Shown here: piece by piece, positions 1 through 7,933 of the stretch
Layout of the letters: the number at the start of each line of letters is the position of its first letter
Position numbering within the stretch: the stretch's first letter is position 1
Source of the DNA: Gammaproteobacteria bacterium
Lineage (GTDB): Bacteria; Pseudomonadota; Gammaproteobacteria; Pseudomonadales; Cellvibrionaceae
Length of the DNA stretch: 33,071 bases
Reading direction: 5' to 3'
NCBI GenBank assembly: GCA_025362015.1
Contig: JANYIO010000123.1
Span: 1 to 33,071 of the forward strand
The notes under the pieces: model-generated
What the model was told of the DNA's origin: nothing
What the model saw: the letters and a program-made list of their open reading frames with translations, nothing else
The model's database searches: none
Translations under genes and position numbers: made by a program

Positions 1-1
1 T

Positions 2-505
2 GTAGCATTACCTACATTAAATTTAACGCGTGTATTCGTTATCACCACCGGTGATACCTGCTCTGCTAGTGAATCGGTTATCAATAGTTTACGCGGCATT
101 AATGTTGAGGTTATTCAAATTGGCGCTAAAACCTGCGGCAAGCCCTATGGCTTTCAGGCGCAGGATAATTGCAGCAATACTTATTTTACTATTCAATTTA
201 AAGGTGTTAACGACAAAGGTTTTGGAGAGTACTCTGACGGTTTTGTGCCGAGTGCTGTTGATAATCAAATGGATAATATAAAAGGTTGCGCGCTGGGCGA
301 TGACTTTACTCACATGTTGGGTGATTCCTCTGAATTAAATTTGGCAACTGCGCTTAATTATCGTACATCCAGCTCTTGTAATTTACCGGTAGGTACGACA
401 GGTGCAGGTTTAAAAATGCAAAAAATGTCGGCTGACGGTTATTCTGATGTTCATGCAACGGTTAATAAAGAGCCAGCGTTTACCAACCGCTTTATGGGAA
501 AATAA
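2..505 (+). CDS. S41 family peptidase, C-terminal part (5' end outside window)
   Basis: Frame 2 is open from the left edge to the TAA at 503-505, giving 167 residues without a start, so this is the 3' end of a larger gene. The visible part begins with the catalytic region of an S41 (tail-specific/C-terminal-processing type) serine peptidase: the motif TTGDTCSASE places the probable nucleophile Ser at residue 21 of the fragment (codon 62-64). A Lys in TCGKP lies 26 residues later, close to the Ser-Lys dyad spacing known from E. coli Prc. The remainder (GFGEYSDGF, then GCALGDDFTHMLGD) resembles the C-terminus of gammaproteobacterial S41 proteins of unknown substrate, usually exported or lipid-anchored. 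Signal peptide and PDZ region would lie upstream, outside the window. It is followed by a strong intrinsic terminator. Family assignment is fairly firm; the substrate is unknown. Confidence 0.82.
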   Translation, partial: VALPTLNLTRVFVITTGDTCSASESVINSLRGINVEVIQIGAKTCGKPYGFQAQDNCSNTYFTIQFKGVNDKGFGEYSDGFVPSAVDNQMDNIKGCALGDDFTHMLGDSSELNLATALNYRTSSSCNLPVGTTGAGLKMQKMSADGYSDVHATVNKEPAFTNRFMGK

Positions 506-542
506 TTTGTTAATTTGTTATTAAATCTTAATGCTATTTGTT

Positions 543-574
543 AAAGCCGCGCTAAATTTTAGTGCGGCTTTTTT
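543..574 (+). terminator. Rho-independent terminator of the S41 peptidase gene
   Basis: An inverted repeat pairs AAAGCCGC (543-550) with GCGGCTTT (564-571), extended inward by GCTAAA/TTTAGT with one G-T wobble. It is followed directly by a run of Ts (569-574). It lies 38 bases after the stop codon of the upstream gene and before the next start. Confidence 0.85.
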
Positions 575-614
575 ATTAAATGATTAATGAGCGCAAATGA
601 TTCGGTGAATAGCG

Positions 615-1397
615 ATGCAAGCAGATAACTTTACATTGGAAGATTATTTTAAACGCATTGGCTATCAGGGGGTGCCTGCGGTGGATGTTAAAACACTGGC
701 AGCGTTAATGCGTTGTCAGTTGTTTACTGTGCCATTTGAAAATCTGGATGTTCAGGCCGGTAAGGTTGTATCCATGGTTCCAGAAGAAATCGTTGAAAAA
801 ATTATTTTTAATCCTCGCGGTGGATACTGCTATGAAGTTAATGGCTTATTCGCGATGGCATTGGCGGCGCTAGGTTTTGAATACACCTTGATTGGTGCGC
901 GGCCGATGTTTTATCCAGCGAGGCGCCCTAAAACACATATGGTACTTGCTGTAAAAGTAGATGATCAGTTGTGGTTGTGTGATTTAGGTTTTGGCAGTTT
1001 TGGTATTCGCGCACCGCTAAACCTAAGTCTGGTGGATAAAACTATACAGCAAGATGATGATTTTTTCAGAATCGGCAAGCTCGGCGATAATAATTTTATT
1101 ATGCAAGCTTTGGTGGATGGTGAGTGGGTCAGTCAATACGGTTTTGATCTGTATCCGCACGAGTGGATAGATTTTTTTCCTGCTAATTTTTTAAACTCAA
1201 AGCATCCTGAAGCAATTTTTGTGCAAAAATTATTGGTCGTAAAACACAACCCAACAGGGCGCAGTATTTTAGTGGGAAATCGTTTGAAAAAGATGGCCAA
1301 TGGTATAGTTGAGAGCAGGGAGTTGGCAGATGCGGAGTTACAAACGGTTTTAAGGGATGAGTTCGGTTTGACGGAGAAATTAATTCAGCAAAAGTAA
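615..1397 (+). CDS. nat: Arylamine N-acetyltransferase
   Basis: This 260-residue cytoplasmic enzyme transfers the acetyl group of acetyl-CoA to the amino (or hydroxyamino) group of arylamines and hydrazines through a cysteine thioester. The triad is visible: Cys72 in RGGYCYEVN, His108 in KTHMVLAV and Asp123 in CDLGFGSFG, close to the Cys69/His107/Asp122 positions of the Salmonella enzyme. Asp is followed by LGFG where most homologues have VGFG, a conservative change. The N-terminal FENLDV segment and the length (usual 255-285) also fit. The ATG start puts FTLEDYFKRIGY at the usual N-terminal position. It is a single-gene unit between two terminators, and no neighbour suggests a pathway. The physiological substrate in bacteria is generally unclear. 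Confidence 0.93.
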   Translation: MQADNFTLEDYFKRIGYQGVPAVDVKTLAALMRCQLFTVPFENLDVQAGKVVSMVPEEIVEKIIFNPRGGYCYEVNGLFAMALAALGFEYTLIGARPMFYPARRPKTHMVLAVKVDDQLWLCDLGFGSFGIRAPLNLSLVDKTIQQDDDFFRIGKLGDNNFIMQALVDGEWVSQYGFDLYPHEWIDFFPANFLNSKHPEAIFVQKLLVVKHNPTGRSILVGNRLKKMANGIVESRELADAELQTVLRDEFGLTEKLIQQK

Positions 1398-1445
1398 CTC
1401 ATTCAGCAAAAGCGACGGGGGTTATTATTTCCTGGATGATTGAAA

Positions 1446-1491
1446 AAATGGTTAAGTTGCTAACAATATATCATTAGCAACTTAACCATTT
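1446..1491. terminator. Bidirectional terminator between convergent nat and MFS genes
   Basis: There is a perfect 18-bp inverted repeat (1446-1463 with 1474-1491) around a 10-nt loop. Read on the minus strand the stem runs into a T tract (complement of the As at 1443-1448), so it should end the transporter transcript best. On the plus strand the tail is shorter (TTTGT). Confidence 0.75.
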
Positions 1492-1552
1492 GTATTGCCG
1501 GTAGCTTTAATAAAGTTTAATAAGTTTTAATATACGTTTCAATGCTCAATTA

Positions 1553-2965
1553 TTAAAACGAATCATTCAATTTTGGTTCTTCTTTCTCAAAATTAGCATC
1601 CTGTGCTCTGAGTACTTTTTTAGCAATAATTGCATAAAGTGCCAGATAACCAAATAAGAAAATAGTAATAAAATAAGATTGATGGATGCCGAAAATGTCG
1701 GCGAGCCAACCTTGGAATGGTGGAATAATACCGCCGCCCAAAATCATCATAATTAAAAATGCAGAACCTTGGCTGGTGTATTTTCCAAGCCCGGTAATGG
1801 CTAGTGTAAAGATACATGGCCACATGACTGAGCAGGCAAGGCCACCACTAACAAATGCAAATACTGCAACTTTGCCCGTGGTATTCATGCCAATTATCAT
1901 GGCAATAATACCTAGTATTGAAAAAATAAATAAGGAGCGAGAAGGTTTGTTGTCGCTAATAAATATTGCGGCGACTACGATAATAATCGGAACAAAATAA
2001 ACCAACAGCTTATTGATATCGTAGCCAGCAATCCAATTAATAGCCAAAATAAGACCAAAAATACAAAAAGGTAAAAGTAAAGAAACGGCACTTCTCATCG
2101 CGTGATCAACTTTGAATAATGCAGTTGCGTAGGTCAGGCGACCAATCATTAACCCACCCCAATAGAGTGAAATAAAGGGGGCTATTTGTGATTTGTCATA
2201 GCTACCGAATTCTGGAAGGGCGAGTAGCGCACCCAGATTACTTTGAATGGTCACTTCTACGCCGACATAAACAAAAATGGCCAGCATGCCTAACGTGAGT
2301 TGTGGATACTTTAATGCACCTGTACCCAATTCGACGGGTTCATCGTGCTCTACGCGCGGTAAATCGGCGGTATAGAGAAAAAAGGCAACGCCTAGAAAAA
2401 GTACAGATAAGAGTATGTAAAGTTTATCTACGGCAGCAATATCCACAGTAACATTCAGGTTGCCAAGCGAGCCAAACAGTAAATAGCCAATAACCAACGG
2501 CCCTATAGTCGTACCTACTGAGTTAATGCCGCCGGCAAAATTTAAACGTTGTGAACCGCTTTTAGGATCGCCCAAAGCAATAGCAAAGGGTTGGCCGCAA
2601 GTTTGTTGTAAAGAAAAGCCTAAACAAATCACAAACAATGCGCCGAGAATTAACCAGTAAATGCCAGAGTGCAAGGCGGCAATCATTAATAGTGCGCCCA
2701 CAGCAGATACGATTAGCCCATAAATAATTCCAGCTTTGTAGCCAATATGATTGAGTAAATCAATTTTGGCGATTTGCTGATAAGCAAACAGTAGAAGAGA
2801 GCCAACAAAATACGCGACATAAAAAGAAAATTCGATCAGCTGTGATTGAAATTGTGATAGTTGAAAATGGCTTTTGCAGAAGGGTACAAAAATTCCATTA
2901 GATGCTGCCAAGAACCCCCAAAAGAAGAATACCGTGGTGAGCGTTAAGAACTTCGAATTATTCAT
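1553..2965 (-). CDS. MFS sugar/H+ symporter, FHS (fucose-galactose-glucose) family
   Basis: This 470-residue inner-membrane protein has about twelve hydrophobic segments and almost no N-terminal tail, as in sugar importers of the FHS family (FucP, GluP/GlcP types). Family signs in order are TTVFFFWGFLAASNGIFVPF in helix 1, LSQFQSQLIEFSFYVAYFVGS in helix 2, the GYKAGIIYGL loop, and the FSLQQTCGQPFAIALGDP...RLNFAGGINSVGT region, where most members have LQ..NPY..LG. The substitution CGQPF for the usual NPY suggests a divergent specificity. The start is supported by a GAGGAT ribosome site about 9 bases upstream. It is divergent from the acetyltransferase gene and ends at a strong hairpin. The sugar cannot be named from sequence. 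Confidence 0.85.
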   Translation of the reverse strand: MNNSKFLTLTTVFFFWGFLAASNGIFVPFCKSHFQLSQFQSQLIEFSFYVAYFVGSLLLFAYQQIAKIDLLNHIGYKAGIIYGLIVSAVGALLMIAALHSGIYWLILGALFVICLGFSLQQTCGQPFAIALGDPKSGSQRLNFAGGINSVGTTIGPLVIGYLLFGSLGNLNVTVDIAAVDKLYILLSVLFLGVAFFLYTADLPRVEHDEPVELGTGALKYPQLTLGMLAIFVYVGVEVTIQSNLGALLALPEFGSYDKSQIAPFISLYWGGLMIGRLTYATALFKVDHAMRSAVSLLLPFCIFGLILAINWIAGYDINKLLVYFVPIIIVVAAIFISDNKPSRSLFIFSILGIIAMIIGMNTTGKVAVFAFVSGGLACSVMWPCIFTLAITGLGKYTSQGSAFLIMMILGGGIIPPFQGWLADIFGIHQSYFITIFLFGYLALYAIIAKKVLRAQDANFEKEEPKLNDSF

Positions 2966-3023
2966 TACATAATATCCTCATTATTTAAGGTATTGATAAG
3001 CTCCCGCAGGGCAGCTAACATTT

Positions 3024-3041
3024 TTATTGTTACTACAATAA
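3024..3041. promoter_or_regulatory. Dyad in divergent promoter region, candidate operator
   Basis: A perfect 7-bp inverted repeat, TTATTGT and ACAATAA, is separated by 4 bases and lies in the 151-base gap between the divergent sugar transporter and acetyltransferase genes. Its size and symmetry fit a dimeric repressor site (LacI- or ROK-type regulators often control such pairs). No regulator gene is present here, so this is a suggestion only. Confidence 0.3.
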
Positions 3042-3116
3042 CGTGCTGGGCCAATCTTACTGTGTTGTCTGTATGCTGCCAACCTAAATGTTAGGCTCTG
3101 TCCTAGGATCACCATA

Positions 3117-3650
3117 ATGAAAAAGTTTATCGAAATTGACCCATTCGCTACGCAACTGGTGGCGGCGCGCAAGCGAGCGAAGCTGCTCTGTCAGCAACTT
3201 AATGCCTTGGGCGCTGATCAGCACAAAGCGCGTAGACCCATTTATCAGGCCTTATTTGGTAAGGTTACAAAAGCCTACATAGAGCCTAATTTCTTTTGTG
3301 ATTACGGTAGTAATATATTTTTAGGGGACAGCTTTTATGCAAATCATAACTGCGTGATTTTAGATGCGGGCGAGGTGCATATTGGCGATAGGGTAATGTT
3401 TGGCCCTCAAGTGCAAATCTATGCCACCACGCATTCACTAGATCCAATTGAACGTGCCAGCGGTAAGGAATTGTGTGCAGCAATTGTGATCGGAGATGAC
3501 TGCTGGATTGGCGGCGGTGCAATTATTTTGGCTGGTGTAACGATTGGTAAAGGGTCGGTAATTGGCGCGGGCAGTGTGGTGACTCAGGATATTCCTGAAG
3601 GTGTTGTGGCGGTGGGCAATCCGTGTCGGGTAATAAAAAATTGTCGGTAA
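3117..3650 (+). CDS. maa: Maltose O-acetyltransferase-like sugar acetyltransferase (left-handed beta-helix)
   Basis: This 177-residue cytoplasmic enzyme is predicted to move an acetyl group from acetyl-CoA to a hydroxyl of a sugar such as maltose or glucose. Residues 9-30 match the later half of the Mac helical domain (PFATQLVAARKRAKLLC). Then LFGKVTKAYIEPNFFCDYG and NIFLGDSFYANHNCVILD align closely with E. coli Maa. The catalytic His is His106 in IYATTHSLDP. Hexapeptide repeats (IGDRVMFG, IGDDCWIGGGAIILAGV, IGKGSVIGAGSVV) form the left-handed helix and end in GNPCRVIK. The N-terminus is slightly shorter than Maa, and no better in-frame start was seen; AGGA lies upstream of the chosen ATG. 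Divergence from a sugar importer suggests a role with intracellular sugars. NodL/LacA-type specificity cannot be excluded. Confidence 0.85.
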   Translation: MKKFIEIDPFATQLVAARKRAKLLCQQLNALGADQHKARRPIYQALFGKVTKAYIEPNFFCDYGSNIFLGDSFYANHNCVILDAGEVHIGDRVMFGPQVQIYATTHSLDPIERASGKELCAAIVIGDDCWIGGGAIILAGVTIGKGSVIGAGSVVTQDIPEGVVAVGNPCRVIKNCR

Positions 3651-3714
3651 TGTTTTGATATCAACATTTACGGTAGAGTCAAAAATTTAACATTGCTAGA
3701 GTCGCAATTGATTA

Positions 3715-3753
3715 TTTCAATTCATCGTTTCAATTAATGGTTTCAATTTTTAT
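3715..3753. repeat. Three 13-bp tandem repeats
   Basis: TTTCAATT begins three consecutive 13-base units (3715, 3728, 3741) in the AT-rich gap between the convergent acetyltransferase and PepSY genes. No function is evident. Confidence 0.6.
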
Positions 3754-3803
3754 TAAGTCGGTCCTGAATCGCTAACAAATTTTAAATCGTCACGCGATGA
3801 TAA

Positions 3804-4559
3804 TTAACGATTGCTTTTATTCCCCACCCTAAAAAACAACCACAACCCACTCAATGCTAACAGCATCAAACAGCCACCGACTGCATCTACTACATACGCG
3901 CCGTAGCGGCCAAAAAATCTGCCGGTGTGCAAATCTACAATGACTTTCTCTAGCGAAATTTCAGGCACCAGTAGCGGCTTAATTTGTTTAAGTTGTTCCG
4001 GTTTAATATTTTGCGCAATCGCCCAGGTAATATTTTCCTCGCAAGATTGCCAGTCAATACCATCTTGCGTGGAAAAAATTTGTGTATTGTTAGTAATAAC
4101 AATTCCTGCGCAACCCTTGCCGATTTTGGTGATATTTTTAATCGGTACACTGCTATCGCTGAGCTTATCGATAAGCTCGCCGTTAGGATTTAGTAAAATA
4201 AGTTCATGGCTATTGGCGATGGCGATTAGATTTTCTGTTTCAGTGAGGCCAACGGGGTCGTTGAGATAAGTGGTCAGTGTTTTGCCATCCAGCAGATTGC
4301 TAACTAACCAATGGTTTTGGCTGGCGAATACCTGAGTGGGTGTTTGATAAGTGAGATTGTACCAATTGGCGAGCACCGGGCTGTGAATTTGCTGTTGTGC
4401 GAGATTAAGGCTATCGCTGTGGTTGAGCGCCCAGCCACTAATCACCAGCCATGTAATAAAGAGCGCGGCACTTGCACCTATACGTCGGTGCCAGCGGTAG
4501 AAAAAACGCGGTAATGTACGTCCGGGTTTGTGCGGTTTGCGATGCGGGTGTGAAGTCAC
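3804..4559 (-). CDS. PepSY-associated transmembrane protein
   Basis: This 251-residue inner-membrane protein starts with GTG whose GTGA overlaps the stop of the FMN-protein gene by 4 bases, indicating translational coupling. It has an N-terminal basic stretch and FYRWHRRIGASAALFITWLVISGWALN (membrane segment 1, about residues 20-46). A periplasmic region of about 175 residues follows. Near the C-terminus VDLHTGRFFGRYGAYVVDAVGGCLMLLALSGLWLFF (about 207-243) forms the second segment. The RWHR and DLHTGRFFG...LSGLW signatures are those of PepSY-TM proteins, several of which move electrons across the membrane or are linked to ferric-siderophore reduction. The His residues near both segments could bind heme, but this is inferred. 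As last gene of the operon it is the likely membrane partner of the flavinylated periplasmic protein. Confidence 0.75.
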   Translation of the reverse strand: MTSHPHRKPHKPGRTLPRFFYRWHRRIGASAALFITWLVISGWALNHSDSLNLAQQQIHSPVLANWYNLTYQTPTQVFASQNHWLVSNLLDGKTLTTYLNDPVGLTETENLIAIANSHELILLNPNGELIDKLSDSSVPIKNITKIGKGCAGIVITNNTQIFSTQDGIDWQSCEENITWAIAQNIKPEQLKQIKPLLVPEISLEKVIVDLHTGRFFGRYGAYVVDAVGGCLMLLALSGLWLFFRVGNKSNR

Positions 4560-5158
4560 GGTTGCGCCTTATTATTTAGCATCAAAGATGCTTGTTTATT
4601 TAGTATCAAAGATACTTGCGCCATTTTCACCATTGCATTCACGGACATGGTTGCGCCTGCAATACCATCCACCTTATTCATTAGTTTATCGCCTTCAAGC
4701 TTATTGTCTTTAAATTGGGAGAGAAAGCTGGGCAGGTGAATTTCCATTCCGCGTGTTTCGCGATAAATAAGTACCTGGGCGCGAATGATTTTTTCTTCCC
4801 GGATAACAAATCCAGCCGTGATGGGATATTCCTTGCCGACTTCGTCCAATATCCACACGCTGGTGTCGTTTTTGCGCCAGTAACGCAAGCGCGCCTGCGG
4901 GTAGGAGTGCCCGAGAATTTTGCCAATATCGTCTTGTGCTTTTTTATCCAACCAGAGTACCGCTGGTTTTATTTCTTCGCCTGCAACTTTATTAGGAAAA
5001 ACTTCTTTTAGAAAATCATCCTGTGTTTCGTATATCGTATCAGCGCGCCCTGGTTGGCAGCTAAGTGCCAGGAGGAGCGCGATAACACCGCGGAATAACG
5101 GTTTAGAAAGCCAAACCGAGACCGAGGTTAATGCGGTTAAGTGAATCATCTTGGGCAA
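4556..5158 (-). CDS. Periplasmic FMN-binding domain protein (RnfG/NqrC-like, covalent flavin)
   Basis: This 200-residue exported protein has a signal peptide near residues 21-39 (FRGVIALLLALSCQPGRA, cleavage before DTIYE). The C-terminal half is an FMN-binding domain: GYKA-like strands (YPITAGFVIREEKIIRAQVL), RETRGMEI, and the flavin-attachment motif DGIAGATMS with Thr170 as the expected acceptor of phosphoester-linked FMN (consensus Dxx(S/T)GAT; here the S/T is Ala). In known systems ApbE attaches the flavin; no apbE is in the window. The start overlaps the porin 3' end by 56 bases because no start codon exists after the porin stop, and one upstream of the signal peptide is needed. It probably relays electrons between the PepSY protein and the peroxidase or another acceptor. 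Confidence 0.82.
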   Translation of the reverse strand: MPKMIHLTALTSVSVWLSKPLFRGVIALLLALSCQPGRADTIYETQDDFLKEVFPNKVAGEEIKPAVLWLDKKAQDDIGKILGHSYPQARLRYWRKNDTSVWILDEVGKEYPITAGFVIREEKIIRAQVLIYRETRGMEIHLPSFLSQFKDNKLEGDKLMNKVDGIAGATMSVNAMVKMAQVSLILNKQASLMLNNKAQP

Positions 5159-6401
5159 ATTCTTGGTAATCCAGTTTGATCACAACACCCGGGTGCAGAT
5201 AAAAAGATGCGCCTAGCGTGGTGATATGTTCGGTTTTGCCCGTGTCCACGCCTAGGCCTTGAGGCACAGGTTCGTAAGCGGCGGCGGTATTAACGCCTTC
5301 GTAACGGATAAAGGGCGAGAGTTTGTAGTTGCCATTTTGCCAGACTTTGTAAGCGGCCTGTGCATACCAGCCGAAGAATTCTTTTGGTACTGGTGTGGGC
5401 ATGCCCACAAACGTCAAATTTAGCGCCCCGGTATCGGAGATAGTGCCTTTGGCATACAGAGCAGATAAATCCCAATTGCCCGGTGTCCAGCGGGTGTGAG
5501 CATCCCACAGCGTCATGCGCGCATCTTTGGCAATGGCGATGTCTGCATTATCTTGTGAAATTTTGCTGGTAAATACTGAGCCGCCGACAACGAAGCCTGG
5601 GATGCCGCGATAATTAAGTGCACCATAAGTGCCAAGGTCGGAAGCTTTAGCAAGCTGTAATTCCTGATGAATACTGCCGAGCGGCGATTTGCGGCCCTCA
5701 TCGGAGGTTGCATCCCATCCGCTCAAATCCACCGTGGTGGTAATACCTGCATCCCAAGCTAAACCACTTTCGGTGCTGCCGAAAAATGCCAAGCCGCCTT
5801 CGCGCCAGGTACTAGGAATAATGGCAGTTTCAACAAAGTTACGCTCAACTCCATAAAAATTATTAGGCTCATGATTTTCGTTAAGCAAACCGGCAGGAAT
5901 CAAAAACAAACCTGCTTTGAGATGAGTGCTGTCACTCAATTGATGGTCGATATAAAACTGTTCAACTTCCATCTCACCGGCATCACCAGACGAAGCAACA
6001 GCATGTTCTATTTCAAACTCTGAAACAAAACGGGTTTTATCATCAAAACGATAGCCAATACCAAACACCGCACGAGCCAAATCAATTTGGGTTTGGCTTG
6101 TATCTTTGGTGGGGCGATTATATTTAATTTCACCGTAACCCCAGAGTGTTGCGCCAGTAGTTTTATTTTCACCTGCGTTTGTTGCTGCAGGCGCGGCACT
6201 ACTGCTTTCTTGTTGAGTGGCTATAGCTTCAGTTTGTGAGTGCAGGCTTTTGATATCGGCTTTGAGCGCATCAAGTTCGGCACTTAATTTATCAATTTTA
6301 GCTTGTAATGCAGCTTCATCGGCGTGTGCACCTGCCGTAAAAAGATTGCCAATAATGAGTGCTAGCGCTATGCGTTTTGCAGTGTGTAAACGAAAAGTCA
6401 T
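5103..6401 (-). CDS. Outer-membrane porin, phosphate-selective (OprO/OprP)-like, with N-terminal coiled coil
   Basis: This 432-residue protein has a signal peptide (residues 1-27, cut after AGAHA). A heptad-rich coiled coil follows (about 29-65, ALQAKIDKLSAELDALKADI), then a Ser/Ala/Thr-rich linker (about 66-85). The beta barrel starts at LWGYGEIKY and ends in an aromatic residue (LGLGLAF), the classic outer-membrane C-terminus. Alternating strand patterns such as FVSEFEIEHAV and IKLDYQEFA fit porins of the O/P type, whose N-terminal coiled coil tethers or trimerises. The start is supported by AGGAAT, which overlaps the stop region of the peroxidase gene 5 bases upstream. The substrate cannot be deduced; being in an operon with a Fur-box promoter, iron chelates or an anion are candidates. 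Confidence 0.78.
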   Translation of the reverse strand: MTFRLHTAKRIALALIIGNLFTAGAHADEAALQAKIDKLSAELDALKADIKSLHSQTEAIATQQESSSAAPAATNAGENKTTGATLWGYGEIKYNRPTKDTSQTQIDLARAVFGIGYRFDDKTRFVSEFEIEHAVASSGDAGEMEVEQFYIDHQLSDSTHLKAGLFLIPAGLLNENHEPNNFYGVERNFVETAIIPSTWREGGLAFFGSTESGLAWDAGITTTVDLSGWDATSDEGRKSPLGSIHQELQLAKASDLGTYGALNYRGIPGFVVGGSVFTSKISQDNADIAIAKDARMTLWDAHTRWTPGNWDLSALYAKGTISDTGALNLTFVGMPTPVPKEFFGWYAQAAYKVWQNGNYKLSPFIRYEGVNTAAAYEPVPQGLGVDTGKTEHITTLGASFYLHPGVVIKLDYQEFAQDDSLNRINLGLGLAF

Positions 6402-6406
6402 GCTGT

Positions 6407-7684
6407 TTATTCCTGTTTTGGAAGGGAAAAGTTATCAGTTAAAGTGTTGAGGAATGCCACAACATCATCAATTTCATCAGTGTTGAGTGCAGGTTGCTCA
6501 CCAAGCTTGCGGTTATAAGGTACTTCGGTGGTGTTCACATTGATCCGCAATTGCGGTGGTAAATCGTTGAACTTTTCAATGCCATTTTCGGTGCTTGGAT
6601 ACCACTCCTCAGGGTTAGTATCGCGGCGCACGTAAAAGCTGACAACTTCGCGCAAGGTTTTGAATTTGCCGTTATGGAAGTAAGGCGCGGTGACAGCAAC
6701 ATTGCGCAAGCTCGGCACTTTAAAGGCACCGCAGAGATCTTTACGGTCAGTTAAATCGGTGCGGTCTGGGCCGCAAAGGCCAAGATCAAAATAGGCCGGG
6801 TCGGCGGTGGCGAGAATATCAAAATTGCGCGGCACACCAAGATTGTCGTAGGTGAAATCAGTAAACAAGGGCGGAGTATTCTCCGTGCGAGAACTAGGGT
6901 GACAGCCTGCACAGTTACCCTTTTGCGGATTATTAAACAACGTAAAACCGCGTAATTCTTGCGGGCTCAAGCTGGCTTTACCCTGTAAAAAATAATCAAA
7001 TTTGCTGTTAAAGGGGTGAAACTCAGGAGCTTCTTTCTCGAAGGCTGCGATCGCAAAGGCTGCGCGTTTAAAGGCTATCTCTGAATCAGCGAAAATATCC
7101 ACACCAAAAAGTCGACGAAACTCAGATACGTAAGCAGCGCGCTCAAGCTTCTCTGCAACCTTGCTTGCAGTGCCATTAGCCATTTCATGTTTAGCTAAAA
7201 ATGGGCGCTCGGCTTGAATGGCAAAAGTATCGGCGCGGCCATCACGAGTAAAACCGCCGGTAGGGGTGCCTTCTTTATCAAAATAAAATGCAGGGTTGAA
7301 CTGTAAATAATTGATGGCTGGCGTGTTACGAAACCCTTGTGTTTTAAATTCTGCACCGCCCATAGGTACCGGTAAATCGTCGTCATTGGCATGCGCGCGG
7401 CTCGGTACATGGCAAGTGCCGCAGGACTGTACACCAGATACAGAAAGGCTTTGATCAAAGAAAATTTGTTTACCTAATGCGGCCATATCGGACAAAGCAA
7501 CGGGATCAGGGCGCGTTGCTGTGCTAGGTGCCGTAGCGCTAGAAACTGAGGAGTCCTGGCTTGATAGAGATGCGCTGCTGCTAGCTGAAGAACCGCCACC
7601 ACCACCGCAAGCAATAAACAGTAATGTGCATAAAACGCAGAAAATACGCGCAGCAAACCGAGAAAAAGAGAAGGGTAAAAACAT
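6407..7684 (-). CDS. Di-heme cytochrome c peroxidase-like lipoprotein
   Basis: This 425-residue protein belongs to the CcpA/MauG di-heme family, which reduces hydrogen peroxide or does heme-driven oxidations in the periplasm. Heme-binding motifs are CGTCH (88-92) and CAGCH (258-262), with FDQSLS and GFRNTPAINYLQFNPAFYFD typical of the family. I chose the ATG at 7684, since it gives a lipoprotein signal (FCVLCTLLFIAC with Cys26 as lipidation site) followed by a Gly/Ser-rich linker; an in-frame start at 7786 would add an unrelated N-terminus and run over the promoter. It is the first gene of the operon, with a promoter and Fur-box-like site just upstream. The lipid anchor suggests it sits at a membrane facing the periplasm. 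Its real substrate is uncertain. Confidence 0.88.
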   Translation of the reverse strand: MFLPFSFSRFAARIFCVLCTLLFIACGGGGGSSASSSASLSSQDSSVSSATAPSTATRPDPVALSDMAALGKQIFFDQSLSVSGVQSCGTCHVPSRAHANDDDLPVPMGGAEFKTQGFRNTPAINYLQFNPAFYFDKEGTPTGGFTRDGRADTFAIQAERPFLAKHEMANGTASKVAEKLERAAYVSEFRRLFGVDIFADSEIAFKRAAFAIAAFEKEAPEFHPFNSKFDYFLQGKASLSPQELRGFTLFNNPQKGNCAGCHPSSRTENTPPLFTDFTYDNLGVPRNFDILATADPAYFDLGLCGPDRTDLTDRKDLCGAFKVPSLRNVAVTAPYFHNGKFKTLREVVSFYVRRDTNPEEWYPSTENGIEKFNDLPPQLRINVNTTEVPYNRKLGEQPALNTDEIDDVVAFLNTLTDNFSLPKQE

Positions 7685-7711
7685 GATAATGGACACGTTT
7701 GATAATTTGAT

Positions 7712-7744
7712 GCTAATGATAATAACTATCAACAAGTCTGTCAA
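7712..7744 (-). promoter_or_regulatory. Promoter with overlapping Fur-box-like operator for the peroxidase-porin-FMN-PepSY operon
   Basis: On the minus strand a TTGACA -35 (7739-7744) is separated by exactly 17 bases from a TATCAT -10 (7716-7721). Positions 7712-7730 (plus strand GCTAATGATAATAACTATC) match the Fur consensus GATAATGATAATCATTATC at 16 of 19 bases and cover the -10. The start codon at 7684 would leave a leader of about 25 bases. Iron-bound Fur would block RNA polymerase here. Confidence 0.72.
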
Positions 7745-7933
7745 CGTTTCCCCATCGTTGCGCGAGGATGGGGACGGCCTTGGCATTGCGTTTGGTCAAA
7801 CAATTGGGGCAACTAAGTTGAAGTATGTTCATGATCAAGTAGTTCGTCTTTCTCTCTTTAATCGTTCACGGTACACTGACATCCACATTAATATTTTATT
7901 AAAAGCTATATTTTGACTACGAAGAACATCGCC

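Noticed and set aside
30-281. 83-codon plus-strand open frame at the left edge
   Set aside because: It is out of frame with the S41 peptidase, whose frame is open from base 2 and carries the SASE motif.
7685-7786. Longer N-terminus for the di-heme peroxidase (start at 7786)
   Set aside because: It would cover the promoter and Fur-box-like site and hide a clear lipoprotein signal that starts at 7684.
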